Part shown: positions 51,745 to 60,173 of the stretch, piece by piece | Layout of the letters: each line of letters opens with the position of its first letter | Position numbering within the stretch: position 1 is the stretch's first letter | Source: Azospirillum endophyticum | Lineage (GTDB): Bacteria > Pseudomonadota > Alphaproteobacteria > Azospirillales > Azospirillaceae | Direction of reading: 5' to 3' | DNA: 64,000 nt | Assembly (NCBI RefSeq): GCF_016595245.1 | Contig: NZ_JAENHM010000084.1 | Location: 1-64,000 of the forward strand | Notes under the pieces: generated by a model | What the model was told of the DNA's origin: nothing | Database searches by the model: none | Seen by the model: the letters and a program-made list of their open reading frames with translations, nothing else | Made by a program: the position numbers and the translations under genes

Positions 51745-52509
51745 TCAGAGGACCTTTTCGAGAAAGGCTTTCAGCCGTGGGTCGGTGGGATTCTGGAAGA
51801 GCGTGCCGGGCGGGCCATGCTCGACGATCACGCCGCGGTCGGTGAAGAACACCTCGTCCGCGACCTCCTGGGCGAAGCGCATCTCGTGGGTGACCAGCAC
51901 GCAGGTCATGCCCTCGCGCGCCAGATCGCGGATGACGTTCAGGACCTCGCTGACCATCTCGGGGTCGAGCGCGGCGGTCACCTCGTCGAACAGGATGACA
52001 TTGGGCTGCATGGCGAGCGCGCGGGCGATGGCGACGCGCTGCTGCTGGCCGCCGGACAGTTCGCCGGGATAGGCATCCTGCTTTCCCGTCAGCCGGACCT
52101 TGGCGAGCAGGGCGAGCGCCCGCTCGCGCACGGCGGCCGGTTTCTCGCCCAGCACCTGCACCGGCGCCATGGTCAGGTTCTGCAGCACCGTGCGATGGGG
52201 GAAGAGGTTGTACTGCTGGAAGACCATGGCGACCTGATGGCGCAGCGGCACCAGCGCCTTGTCGCTCTTCAGCGTCTCGACCGCGAAGGAGCCGACGCGG
52301 ATCGTGCCCCGGTCGATCGACATCAGGCCGTTGATGCAGCGCAGGATCGTCGATTTGCCCGAGCCGGACGGCCCGATGATGCACACCACGCCGCCGTCGC
52401 GGACGGACAGCGACACGCCGTTGAGGACCGCGTTGGCGCCGAAGGATTTGTGGACGTCCCGCATCTCGATGAGCGGGGCGGATTGCTGGGAATGCCGGTG
52501 ATGGGTCAT
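51745..52509 (-). CDS. polar amino acid-type ABC ATPase (GlnQ/HisP family)
   Basis: A 254-residue ATPase: Walker A GPSGSGKST, Q-loop MVFQQYNLFPHRTVLQNL, signature LSGGQQQRVAIARAL, Walker B VILFDEVTAALD (Val in place of the usual Pro after DE), then LVTHEMRFAQEVADEV. The ATG at 52509 overlaps the permease stop (ATGA). It serves the two permeases upstream. Confidence 0.95.
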   Translation of the reverse strand: MTHHRHSQQSAPLIEMRDVHKSFGANAVLNGVSLSVRDGGVVCIIGPSGSGKSTILRCINGLMSIDRGTIRVGSFAVETLKSDKALVPLRHQVAMVFQQYNLFPHRTVLQNLTMAPVQVLGEKPAAVRERALALLAKVRLTGKQDAYPGELSGGQQQRVAIARALAMQPNVILFDEVTAALDPEMVSEVLNVIRDLAREGMTCVLVTHEMRFAQEVADEVFFTDRGVIVEHGPPGTLFQNPTDPRLKAFLEKVL

Positions 52510-53306
52510 TGGCGAACTCGCACCCGTTGCTCCAGCCAACGCGTCAGGATGGCGATCGGGAAGCAGAAGAGGAAGAAGAGGAACAGGACGTAGAGGTAGA
52601 TCGCCGTCGCGTAATGCGCGCCGTCGCTGGCGATGACGGTGCGGGCGACCGAGAGGATGTCGTTGGCGCCCGTCACCACGACCAGGCTGGTGCCGATGAA
52701 CAGCATCGCGTAGGTCGTCATCAGGTTCGGGGTCATGAACTGGATCGCCTGGGGCACCACCACGCGGCGCAGGATCTGCAGCCGGCGATAGCCCAGCGAG
52801 CGGGCCGATTCCCATTGGCCGGTCGGAACCGCCTCCACGCCGCCGCGAAACACCTCGGCGATGTTGGCCGTCACCGGCAGCGCCAGCCCGATGATCGCCT
52901 TGATCACCGGCGAGAACGAGAAGATCGTCCCGAAGGCCTCGATCTCGAACGGCAGCAGATAGAGCATCGCGTAGAGCACGACGAGCCAGGGCGAGTTCCT
53001 GAGCACGTTCATGAGCAGGACCGACGGAGCCCGGACCAGGACGGATTGCGAGATCATCCCGATGCCGAGCGCGGTGCCGGCGACGGCGGCGATCATCATC
53101 GCCCAGACGCTGATGACGATGTTGGCGGCGAAGCCGCCCTCGAACCGGCTGAAGTCCGGGGAGCCGCTGAGAAGCAGCGGCGTCCGCATGGCGAGCGCCT
53201 GGAGGACGCGTCCGGTCTCCGCGCCGTAGACGGTGACGAGAAGCGCCGCGAGGACGAAGGTGACCCCGACGGTGCCCAGCGCGAAAAGTTTGAGTTCCGC
53301 ATTCAT
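52506..53306 (-). CDS. polar amino acid-type ABC permease (second)
   Basis: A 266-residue permease of the HisMQ/GltJK family: membrane segment LFALGTVGVTFVLAALLVTVY, family core VLRNSPWLVVLYAMLYLLPFEIEAFG and EAA loop SARSLGYRRLQILRRVVVPQAIQFMTPNLMTTYAMLFIGTSL. It lies five bases after the first permease. Confidence 0.93.
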   Translation of the reverse strand: MNAELKLFALGTVGVTFVLAALLVTVYGAETGRVLQALAMRTPLLLSGSPDFSRFEGGFAANIVISVWAMMIAAVAGTALGIGMISQSVLVRAPSVLLMNVLRNSPWLVVLYAMLYLLPFEIEAFGTIFSFSPVIKAIIGLALPVTANIAEVFRGGVEAVPTGQWESARSLGYRRLQILRRVVVPQAIQFMTPNLMTTYAMLFIGTSLVVVTGANDILSVARTVIASDGAHYATAIYLYVLFLFFLFCFPIAILTRWLEQRVRVRQ

Positions 53307-53311
53307 GGCCG

Positions 53312-54019
53312 TCACGATCCGTAGCCGGGGATGCGGAAGGCGGCGGCGATCCGGCGCACCACCAGCACGGCGAGGCTGGCGATCGCGAGGTAGATGACCC
53401 AGATCAGCAGCATGACCTCCAGGTTGCGGAAGGTTTCCAGCATGATCTGCGTCGCGCCGTACATGATGTCGGCCACGGCCACGAGCACGGCCTGGGACGA
53501 AGTCTTGATCAGGCTGACGATGTTGCTGGTCATGGGCGGGATGCTCATCCTGAGGCCGATGGGCAGTTCCACGTGGCGGAAGGTCTGCAGCCGGGAATAT
53601 CCCAGCGAACGGGCGCCCTCGACGGTCTGGGCGGGCACGGCGAGCAGGCCCGACCGGATGATCTCGACGGCGATCGCGCCGTTGTAGAGGCCGAGCGAGA
53701 GCACCACGCAGGTGAAGCCGGTGAACAACGGAATGCGCCCGCCCGTTACCGGATCGGTGAGCGTCAGACCGATCTCCGACAGCATGAAGTACAGGAAGAA
53801 CAGCTGGACGAGCGGCGGCGTGTTGCGGAACAGTTCGACGAAGATCGTGACCGGCGATTGCAGGAAGCGCACCTTCAGGTGAAGAAGGGCGGCGCCGACG
53901 ATGCCGATGACGAACATCAGGACCATGCCCAGCAGGCTGAGCAGGATCGTCGTGCCGATGCCGCGCAGCAACCACGTCTGATAGAGTGGATCGAGCAGCC
54001 AGCTGAAATCGAGCGTCAT
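53312..54019 (-). CDS. polar amino acid-type ABC permease (first)
   Basis: A 235-residue permease: GIGTTILLSLLGMVLMFVIGIVGAALLHL, the core VELFRNTPPLVQLFFLYFMLSEIG and EAA loop GARSLGYSRLQTFRHVELPIGLRMSIPPMTSNIVSLIKTSS. It pairs with the 52506-53306 product to form the channel. Confidence 0.94.
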   Translation of the reverse strand: MTLDFSWLLDPLYQTWLLRGIGTTILLSLLGMVLMFVIGIVGAALLHLKVRFLQSPVTIFVELFRNTPPLVQLFFLYFMLSEIGLTLTDPVTGGRIPLFTGFTCVVLSLGLYNGAIAVEIIRSGLLAVPAQTVEGARSLGYSRLQTFRHVELPIGLRMSIPPMTSNIVSLIKTSSQAVLVAVADIMYGATQIMLETFRNLEVMLLIWVIYLAIASLAVLVVRRIAAAFRIPGYGS

Positions 54020-54064
54020 GCCGGCGTCCCCATGGTCTGGCGTTTGACGGGTTTCCGCATGCGT

Positions 54065-55258
54065 TCAGCCCCGACCGTCACGGATGAGGGGAACCGCGTC
54101 GAACTCGGCGAGCCGGTTGATGCCCAGCAGCGCCATGGTCCGGGTGATTTCGTCCTTCATCAGGGACAGGGCGTGCTCCACGCCGACCCGGTCGCCGGCC
54201 GCCGCCGCCAGCAGGAACGGCCGCCCGACGAAGACGAGCCGGGCACCGAGCTTCACCGCCTTCAGGACGTCGCTGCCACGCCGGACGCCGCCATCGAACA
54301 TCACGGTCAAGCGGTCGACCTGATCGGCGATGCGCTCCAGCAGGTCGAGCGCGCCTTGGGCGCAGTCGATCTGCCGGCCGCCGTGGTTGGAGACGATGAC
54401 GCCGTCGACCCCGATCTTTTCGGCCATCCGCGCGTCCGCAGCGGACATGACCCCCTTGAGAACGAGCGTACCGTTCCAGCGCTGCCGAAGCCGTTCGATG
54501 TGCGTCCAGGACAGGCTCGACCGCAGGCCGATGTCGCGGACGAGCGTCCGGGAGAACACCGGCGGCCCCCGCTCCGCGTCCATGTTCTCGAAATGCGGCG
54601 CGTTGCGCGTCAGCAGGCTGCGCAGAAGCACGCGCCACAGCCAGACCGGCCGCGTCATCCCCTGCCAGGCAAGATCGGCGGTCGGCCGCACCGGCGAGCG
54701 GAAGCCGTGGCGCGCGGCGAGCTCGTGCTGGCCATGCACCGCCGTGTCGACGGTCACCACCAGCGTGTCGAAGCCGGCGCGCTCCACCCGCTCGACCAGC
54801 GGAAGGATGCGCGCCTCGTCGCCGGGAATGTAGGCCTGGAACCAGCTGGTCGCACCGGCTTGGCGCACCTCCTCCAGCCGGGTCAGCGAGGCCCCGCTCA
54901 GGATGAATGGAAGCTTCGCCCGCGCCGCCTCCTGGGCGAAGAGCACGTCGCAGTCCGGCGCCACCAGCCGGCTGAAGCCCATCGGCGCGATGCCGAACGG
55001 GCCGGCGTAATCGACGCCGAAGACGCGCGTCGACGCGTCGGTCCGGGAGACGTCGACGAGGACGTTCGGGATGAAGGACCGTTCGGCGAAGCTTTGCAGG
55101 TTCCTACGATGCGTCGCGCCGTCCTCGGCGTGGCCGGAGACGTATTTGAAGATCGCCCGCGGCAGCTTCCGTTCCGCCATCGGTTCGAAGTCGTTCAGGC
55201 ACAGGGCCCGCTCCACGACCCGTGGCGCCCGCCGCGACGTGACCTCGATCTTGTGCAT
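54065..55258 (-). CDS. FMN-dependent alpha-hydroxy-acid oxidase/dehydrogenase
   Basis: A 397-residue flavoenzyme, the second of its family in this window. Seen: CLNDFEPMAERKLPRAIFKYVSGHAEDG, GPFGIAPMGFSRLVAPDCD, WFQAYIPGDEARI, LVLKGVMSAADA, the active-site stretch VSNHGGRQIDCAQGALDLL and MFDGGVRRGSDVLKAVKLGARLVFVGR. The subgroup with Ala-rich SGxAEDG opening includes mandelate- and lactate-oxidising enzymes. It sits inside an ABC transporter operon, between the binding protein and permease genes, so it acts on the imported acid. The ATG at 55258 has GGAAAGA upstream. Confidence 0.93.
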   Translation of the reverse strand: MHKIEVTSRRAPRVVERALCLNDFEPMAERKLPRAIFKYVSGHAEDGATHRRNLQSFAERSFIPNVLVDVSRTDASTRVFGVDYAGPFGIAPMGFSRLVAPDCDVLFAQEAARAKLPFILSGASLTRLEEVRQAGATSWFQAYIPGDEARILPLVERVERAGFDTLVVTVDTAVHGQHELAARHGFRSPVRPTADLAWQGMTRPVWLWRVLLRSLLTRNAPHFENMDAERGPPVFSRTLVRDIGLRSSLSWTHIERLRQRWNGTLVLKGVMSAADARMAEKIGVDGVIVSNHGGRQIDCAQGALDLLERIADQVDRLTVMFDGGVRRGSDVLKAVKLGARLVFVGRPFLLAAAAGDRVGVEHALSLMKDEITRTMALLGINRLAEFDAVPLIRDGRG

Positions 55259-55302
55259 GGTTTCTTTCCGATCAGCCGGATGACCCGGCCGCCCTGCGCG
55301 GC

Positions 55303-56148
55303 TCAATTCGCCGCGGCGGCCTTCACCTTCGCGTCGGCGGCGCGCTTGGTCACGTAGTCGCTGACGCCGAGCTTGTACTTCTTCTCGCCCTCGGCCATCA
55401 GGCCCGCCGCTTCGGCGCGGATGATGGCCTTGTTCACGGCATTCAGGAACGCGGGTTCGTTCTTGCGGACGCCGCCGCCGATGGGGATGTAGTCGAAGGT
55501 GTCGAGCGCGATCTTGTACTTGTCGCTCCAGCCCTCCTCGGCCACCTTCATGTGAAGGTTCGGGCCGTCATAGGCGATGGCATCGCATCTGTTGTCCTGG
55601 AAGGCCTTGTAGATCTCCGAGGTTCCGGTGAACAGGACCAGATCGGCGCCGTATTTCTCGATCAGGGTCCGGTTGTAGACGTTGCCCTGGCTGCCGCAGA
55701 GCTTGCGGCCCTTGACATCCTCCCAGGATTTGTACTCCGCGCTCTTCGGCGTCAGCAGCACCATCCCGGCCATCAGATAGTATTCGGTCGTGTAGTCGAT
55801 GATCTTCTCGCGCTCGGCCGTTTTGCCCAGCGTCGCGAAGATCACGTCGATGCGCCCGGCGTTCAGCAACTCGATGCGGTTCGAGGCGACGACCGGCACC
55901 AGCTCGATCGCGGTCTCCGAGCCGAACAGGTCCTTGGCGACGGCCCGCGCGAGATCGACCTCGAAGCCGGTCAGTTCGCCCTTCTGGTCGAGGAAGCCGA
56001 AGGGCACGTAATCGTTGCGGATGCCGGCGATCAGCTTGCCGCGCTGTTTCACGCGGTCGAGCTGATCGGCCTGTGCCTCGGCGCAAAAGACGAGGCTGGT
56101 CGTCAGCAGGGAGAGGAGGGCAAGCGGCTTGGCGAAACGAGGCGTCAT
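55303..56148 (-). CDS. polar amino acid-type periplasmic binding protein (family 3)
   Basis: A 281-residue receptor: signal peptide MTPRFAKPLALLSLLTTSLVFCAEAQA, then DQLDRVKQRGKLIAGIRNDYVPFGFLDQKGELTGFEVDLARAVAKDLFG, the family 3 signature. The ligand Arg/Asp region is in NRIELLNAGRIDVIFATLGKTAERE and AYDGPNLHMKVAE. First gene of the minus-strand operon ending at 50003. The neighbours point to a 2-hydroxy acid or hydroxy-amino acid as ligand. ATG at 56148 after AAGGGGA; a longer frame from 56226 was not used. Confidence 0.93.
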   Translation of the reverse strand: MTPRFAKPLALLSLLTTSLVFCAEAQADQLDRVKQRGKLIAGIRNDYVPFGFLDQKGELTGFEVDLARAVAKDLFGSETAIELVPVVASNRIELLNAGRIDVIFATLGKTAEREKIIDYTTEYYLMAGMVLLTPKSAEYKSWEDVKGRKLCGSQGNVYNRTLIEKYGADLVLFTGTSEIYKAFQDNRCDAIAYDGPNLHMKVAEEGWSDKYKIALDTFDYIPIGGGVRKNEPAFLNAVNKAIIRAEAAGLMAEGEKKYKLGVSDYVTKRAADAKVKAAAAN

Positions 56149-56256
56149 GAAGATCCCCTTTTGCTTGAGCGCACGAAAAATCGATGGGACCGGCGCTTCG
56201 GAGCCTATGATCGCGTTGTCTTTCATAATGTCATAATAGATAATTTGCCCCTGACA

Positions 56257-56271
56257 ATAAGCTGATCTTAT
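56257..56271. promoter_or_regulatory. candidate LysR-type binding site
   Basis: ATAAG-CTGAT-CTTAT, a perfect dyad of the T-N11-A kind used by LysR regulators, in an AT-rich gap between the divergent lysR gene (56283) and the binding-protein gene (start 56148). A second AT-rich dyad-like run, TCATAATGTCATAATAGATA, is at 56223-56242. Confidence 0.55.
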
Positions 56272-56282
56272 GGTCGAGTGCG

Positions 56283-57188
56283 ATGAACGTCCGACAGATC
56301 GAGGCCTTCCAGGCAGTCATGGCAAGCGGCAGCGTGACGCGTGCGGGGGAGCGGCTGAGCATCTCGCAACCCGCCGTCAGCCAGCTGATCGCGCAATTCG
56401 AACGGAGCTGCGGCTTCCGCTTGTTCAACCGCCAGGGCAGCAAGATCACGCCGACCCGCGAGGCCGAAGCGCTCTACAACGAGGTTCAGCGCATGTTCAT
56501 CGGCGTCGGCCAGATCGCACGGGTGGCGACGGCGCTGCGCGACCAGAACTGGGGATCCGTCAGCGTCGGCGCCTTTCCGGCCATTGCCCGGCGTGTGCTG
56601 CCCGAGATCGTGTGGAGCTTCTGCGAGGCGCATCCCGACATGCGTTTCCGTCTGGAAAGCATGCGCTCGCGCAGCCTGATCGACGCCGTTGCCGCCCAGC
56701 ACGTGGATTTCGGCCTGAGCATCCTGCCGGGCGACCGCCCCGAGGTGGTCAGCACGCATCTGCACCGCCTGCGCGGGGTCTGCATCCTGCCGGCCGGGCA
56801 TCCTCTGGCCGAGCGTCACACCATCCACGCCCACGACCTCGCGGACGAGGACTTCGTCTCGCTCGGTCCGCAGGATCACTCGCGCTTCATGATCGACCGG
56901 GTGTTCGACGAGTTGAAGGTGGCGCGGCGCAGCCGGATCGAGGCCGGCCAGTCGGAGACCGCCTTTTCCTTCGTCGCGGCCAAGGCCGGCGTCGCCGTGG
57001 TCGATCCGATCAGCGCCTTCAACAACGAGGACGCGCGCATCGCCGTCCGCCGGTTCGAGCCTGCCGTCGAGTTCGACATCTGGCTGATCCGGCCGAAGGC
57101 GGCGCGCTCGTTCAATCTGGTCGACAGCTTCGTCGCGTTCACGCTGGAGCGGCTGGACGTGTTCGCCACGACCCTCTCCGCGACCTGA
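56283..57188 (+). CDS. LysR-family transcriptional regulator
   Basis: A 301-residue regulator: HTH at 1-60 (MNVRQIEAFQAVMASGSVTRAGERLSISQPAVSQLIAQFE), linker helix, effector domain from about 90 (GSVSVGAFPAIARRVLPEIV; VDFGLSILPGDRPEV; AAKAGVAVVDPISAFN). The start at 56283 is only 12 bases past the dyad at 56257-56271, so it probably represses itself and activates the divergent hydroxyacid operon. It is similar in plan to the LysR at 59244, and the two effector domains look related. Confidence 0.94.
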   Translation: MNVRQIEAFQAVMASGSVTRAGERLSISQPAVSQLIAQFERSCGFRLFNRQGSKITPTREAEALYNEVQRMFIGVGQIARVATALRDQNWGSVSVGAFPAIARRVLPEIVWSFCEAHPDMRFRLESMRSRSLIDAVAAQHVDFGLSILPGDRPEVVSTHLHRLRGVCILPAGHPLAERHTIHAHDLADEDFVSLGPQDHSRFMIDRVFDELKVARRSRIEAGQSETAFSFVAAKAGVAVVDPISAFNNEDARIAVRRFEPAVEFDIWLIRPKAARSFNLVDSFVAFTLERLDVFATTLSAT

Positions 57189-57417
57189 CCGCCGCCCTGG
57201 CGCCCACTCGTTCGGCGGTACTACGACCTCTTCCGCCCCGGGGACCGCGACCTGTACCCCCGCTGGTCGCGGTCCGGGACCGGCTACTGGAGGAGACCGC
57301 GCCGGACCGGTAGCGGACCCTCATTCCCACCGGAATGGGCTGGCTTACGACGCCGGACGGGCGCTGCGTTCGAAACAGAGTTCGGCCCCCTCCATCACGG
57401 CGAACAATCGGCGGCGG

Positions 57418-57741
57418 TCAGCCCACCGGCACGGCGATGAGCATCAGCGGGACATGGTGCTGGCAGCCGTACATGTCGCCATCCCCGGACGAACCCTGGG
57501 CGCGCGGGCGCCTGATGGTGATCTTGATCGCGTTGGCCATGTCGATCTCGAAGAAGGACGACACCTGCGAGACATCGATGCCGTAGGCCCTGGCGACCGA
57601 CTCCGCGCTGATCGCGCCGGTCGCGCGGACGGCCTCGTAGCGGTCCTTGTCCTTGAACAGGATGTCGAAGGTGATCCGGTAGGGGCCCGCGTTCTTGCTG
57701 CGGACGATGTCGGCCAGATCCTTGAGGGGGCGCGTGGTCAT
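57418..57741 (-). CDS. DUF4387 protein
   Basis: A 107-residue protein: MTTRPLKDLADIVRSKNAGPYRITFDILFKDKDRYEAV, ISAESVARAYGIDVSQVSSFFEIDMANAIKITIRRP and GSSGDGDMYGCQHHVPLM, the whole length of the DUF4387 family. It is always found next to AtuA-family proteins. An in-frame GTG at 57747 overlaps the AtuA gene stop (GTGA) and may be the true start. Its role is not known; a subunit of the AtuA-like enzyme is the usual guess. Confidence 0.88.
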   Translation of the reverse strand: MTTRPLKDLADIVRSKNAGPYRITFDILFKDKDRYEAVRATGAISAESVARAYGIDVSQVSSFFEIDMANAIKITIRRPRAQGSSGDGDMYGCQHHVPLMLIAVPVG

Positions 57742-57743
57742 CT

Positions 57744-59090
57744 TCACAGATCCTCGTAGCGGACGGGGAACAACTCGGTCGGGGTGTCGACCTTCATCAG
57801 GTGGTAGGCGCTGAACTCGTAGACCGGCCCCAGGTCGAGATCCGAGGGGGAATAGGGAAAGGCGAGGTTGCCCGACGTGTTGATGATGCCGGGGTAATGG
57901 TAGTGCAGCATGGCGCCGCTGATCTGGTGGCACGCTGCATGGGCCAGTTCCTGGTCGGCGGCCGTCACCTCGATCACGAGGCCGATTTCGCGCTGGGGCG
58001 TCGTGTCCGGCTCCAGTTCCTTCATCACGCCGTTGCCACCGTAGACGTGGAAGGCCACGGCGATCGGTGCCGGGGCGAAGTAGTCCAGGGCCTTCCGGCG
58101 GACATCGTCCAGGATCGCATCGAGCGCCCGGATCGTGGTCGGGCAGCGGATGCCGGCGATGGCGATGGAGCGGTAGCCGGCAAGCCTGGCCCCTTCGAGC
58201 TTCACGTAGTAATCGGCCGTTTCCGTCAGCGTGGCGCCGCGCACCCGGACCTGACGTTCCCCGACCTGCTCGAACGAGCAGCCGGACAGATCGATCTCGT
58301 GGCCGGGGCCGGATTGCTTGAAGGGGTTCTCGCGTTCGTACAGTGAATGGGCGGCGACGGACTTGACCGAGGCGCGCCGCGCCGTGCTGCCGGGCTCCAG
58401 CAGGAAGCTGTCCTCCTCCACCGTGCCCAGCATCACATCCATGGCGAAGGGCTCGGCCGAGAAGGCGCCGCATTCGAGGATCTTTCCCATATGGATCGCC
58501 AGCGCCGGATCGGCCCCGCGCCAGATCGGGAAGGCGGCGATCACCGAATCGTCGCAGGCCCGGCCGGCGATGATCACCTCGGCGCCGCCGTCGAGCGCCG
58601 CGCAGATCGGCTCGTGCCCCATCTGCGCGACCAGCGTCACGGTCTCGTCCAGAAGCTCCTTGGTCAGGGGGGCGCCGGCTTCGAAATCGACGATCTCGCC
58701 CGCCGCGACGGCCCGTTCGGCCCGTTCGATCGGGATGTCCGAGCGGATGGTCGCGAGCCTGAAGTTCAGGCCCTGCTCCCGGGCGATCTCGCGAACCAGC
58801 CGGGCCGTCCGCTCGACCTGGACGCCCGACCCGGCACCGCCGACGCTGCCGACGATGACCGGGATTCCGGCCGCGCGGCCGGCGCGGATGAGCGCGGTCA
58901 GTTCCCGCTTGATGCTGACGTCCGACACCAGCGGCTTGCCGGAGCCGAGGTAATGCGGTCCCGGATCGGTCGACCCGGCGTCCACCGCGATGACGGCCGG
59001 TCCCAACGACATGCCGCGGGCCAAAGCGTCGTCGCCGAAACCGTATCCTAGCGTCCCCGTCGGGGTGAGCACTGTAATCGCGGCCATCAT
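57744..59090 (-). CDS. AtuA-family protein (DUF1446, acyclic terpene utilisation type)
   Basis: A 448-residue protein: ITVLTPTGTLGYGFGDDALARGMSLGPAVIAVDAGSTDPGPHYLG at the start, IPVIVGSVGGAGSGVQVERTARLVREIA, and VIIAGRACDDSVIAAFPIWRGADPALAIHMGKILECGAFSAEPFAMDVMLGTV. AtuA itself is needed for citronellol/geranyl-CoA catabolism, but the family is much wider and its reaction is not settled. Coupled to the DUF4387 gene by a four-base overlap. A dyad at 59200-59219 lies upstream. Confidence 0.9.
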   Translation of the reverse strand: MMAAITVLTPTGTLGYGFGDDALARGMSLGPAVIAVDAGSTDPGPHYLGSGKPLVSDVSIKRELTALIRAGRAAGIPVIVGSVGGAGSGVQVERTARLVREIAREQGLNFRLATIRSDIPIERAERAVAAGEIVDFEAGAPLTKELLDETVTLVAQMGHEPICAALDGGAEVIIAGRACDDSVIAAFPIWRGADPALAIHMGKILECGAFSAEPFAMDVMLGTVEEDSFLLEPGSTARRASVKSVAAHSLYERENPFKQSGPGHEIDLSGCSFEQVGERQVRVRGATLTETADYYVKLEGARLAGYRSIAIAGIRCPTTIRALDAILDDVRRKALDYFAPAPIAVAFHVYGGNGVMKELEPDTTPQREIGLVIEVTAADQELAHAACHQISGAMLHYHYPGIINTSGNLAFPYSPSDLDLGPVYEFSAYHLMKVDTPTELFPVRYEDL

Positions 59091-59199
59091 CCACCTCGCA
59101 TCGTCAACGGACGGGGGATCGGGCAGGCGTTGCGCTCCTGCCGGCGATCCGGTTGCTCCGCTGGAATTGAGGGCTTGGGCGGCGGTCGGGTCAAATCGC

Positions 59200-59219
59200 T
59201 TATGGCGGCTCAGCCATAA
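59200..59219. promoter_or_regulatory. candidate LysR-type operator upstream of the AtuA-like gene
   Basis: TTATGGC-GGCTCA-GCCATAA: perfect 7-bp arms around six bases, between the end of the lysR gene (59244) and the AtuA-like start (59090). No U-tract follows on the minus strand, so a regulatory site is more likely than a terminator. Confidence 0.5.
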
Positions 59220-59243
59220 CCAGGGGATATGCCTGCCGCAGCC

Positions 59244-60164
59244 CTATTCCGGCGTGCCGATCACCTTCGCAAGCTCCGCGATCCTGACCGTCAGCCGGCT
59301 GCGGACATGCGCGATCAGGGCTTGCGAGCCCAGCGAGATGGCGCGGAAGCTCGGCGTGACGACCCAGATGTCGTAGGTCACCCGCGGCCGGAAGGGGCGC
59401 ACGACAAGCTGGGACGGGACGAAATCGACCGTGCTCAACGGGTCCACGACGGCGACGCCGACTCCGGCGCCCACGAAGGAGCAACAGGCTTCGGTCAGCT
59501 GCGCCTTCAGGACGATGTCGCGCGCGGCGCCGCATTCGGAAAAGGCCTGATCGACCTTGAGCTGGGCCCGGTCCTCCTCGGCCATCGCGACGAAGCGCTC
59601 GCCGTGCAGATCCTCGGCTTCGATCACCGCGCGACCGGCCAGCCTGTGGCCGGCCGGCAGGACGCAGACCGCGTCCATCGAGCACAGCCTGTCGAAGCGG
59701 ACGCCGGGACGCTCGGAGGCGACCATGCCGAAGCCGACATCGACCCCCTGCGAGGCGACCCGGTCGACGAGAAGCCAGGAATTGCGGCTCGACAGCGTCA
59801 CCCGCAGTCCGGGCTTCGACCGCAGGAAGTCCGCCAGGATCGGCGGCAGGACACGGGTCGCGAGCGACGGAAAGGCGACGATCTCGATCTCGCCATAGTC
59901 GAACTGCCGGATGGCGCGGGCCCGTGCCGACACCGAATCGACGCCGAGAAAGACCCGTTCGACCTCGGAATACAGCATCTCGCCTTCGGCGGTCGGAATG
60001 ACGCCGTTCTTCTGCCGATGGAACAGGGAGAAGCCGCAGGAGCGCTCGAGCAGCAGGATCAGCTTGCTCACCGCAGGCTGGGACAGATGCAGCTTTTCGG
60101 CCGCCCGCGTGAAGCTTCCGAGTTCGACGATGGCCTTGAAGGCTTCGAGTTGCCGGATGTTCAT
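59244..60164 (-). CDS. LysR-family transcriptional regulator
   Basis: A 306-residue regulator: HTH at 1-60 (MNIRQLEAFKAIVELGSFTRAAEKLHLSQPAVSKLILLLE), effector domain with GEIEIVAFPSLATRVLPPILADFL, VDVGFGMVASERPGV, GAGVGVAVVDPLSTVDF and IWVVTPSFRAISLGSQALI. It precedes the AtuA/DUF4387 genes on the same strand, with 153 bases between, and probably regulates them through the dyad at 59200-59219. Its plan is close to the LysR at 56283. Confidence 0.94.
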   Translation of the reverse strand: MNIRQLEAFKAIVELGSFTRAAEKLHLSQPAVSKLILLLERSCGFSLFHRQKNGVIPTAEGEMLYSEVERVFLGVDSVSARARAIRQFDYGEIEIVAFPSLATRVLPPILADFLRSKPGLRVTLSSRNSWLLVDRVASQGVDVGFGMVASERPGVRFDRLCSMDAVCVLPAGHRLAGRAVIEAEDLHGERFVAMAEEDRAQLKVDQAFSECGAARDIVLKAQLTEACCSFVGAGVGVAVVDPLSTVDFVPSQLVVRPFRPRVTYDIWVVTPSFRAISLGSQALIAHVRSRLTVRIAELAKVIGTPE

Positions 60165-60173
60165 AACCGGAGG

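Noticed and set aside
57189..57417. Protein-like stretch YYDLFRPGDRDLYP after the LysR gene
   Set aside because: Too short, with no start or family match. It may be a fragment, but nothing supports a call.
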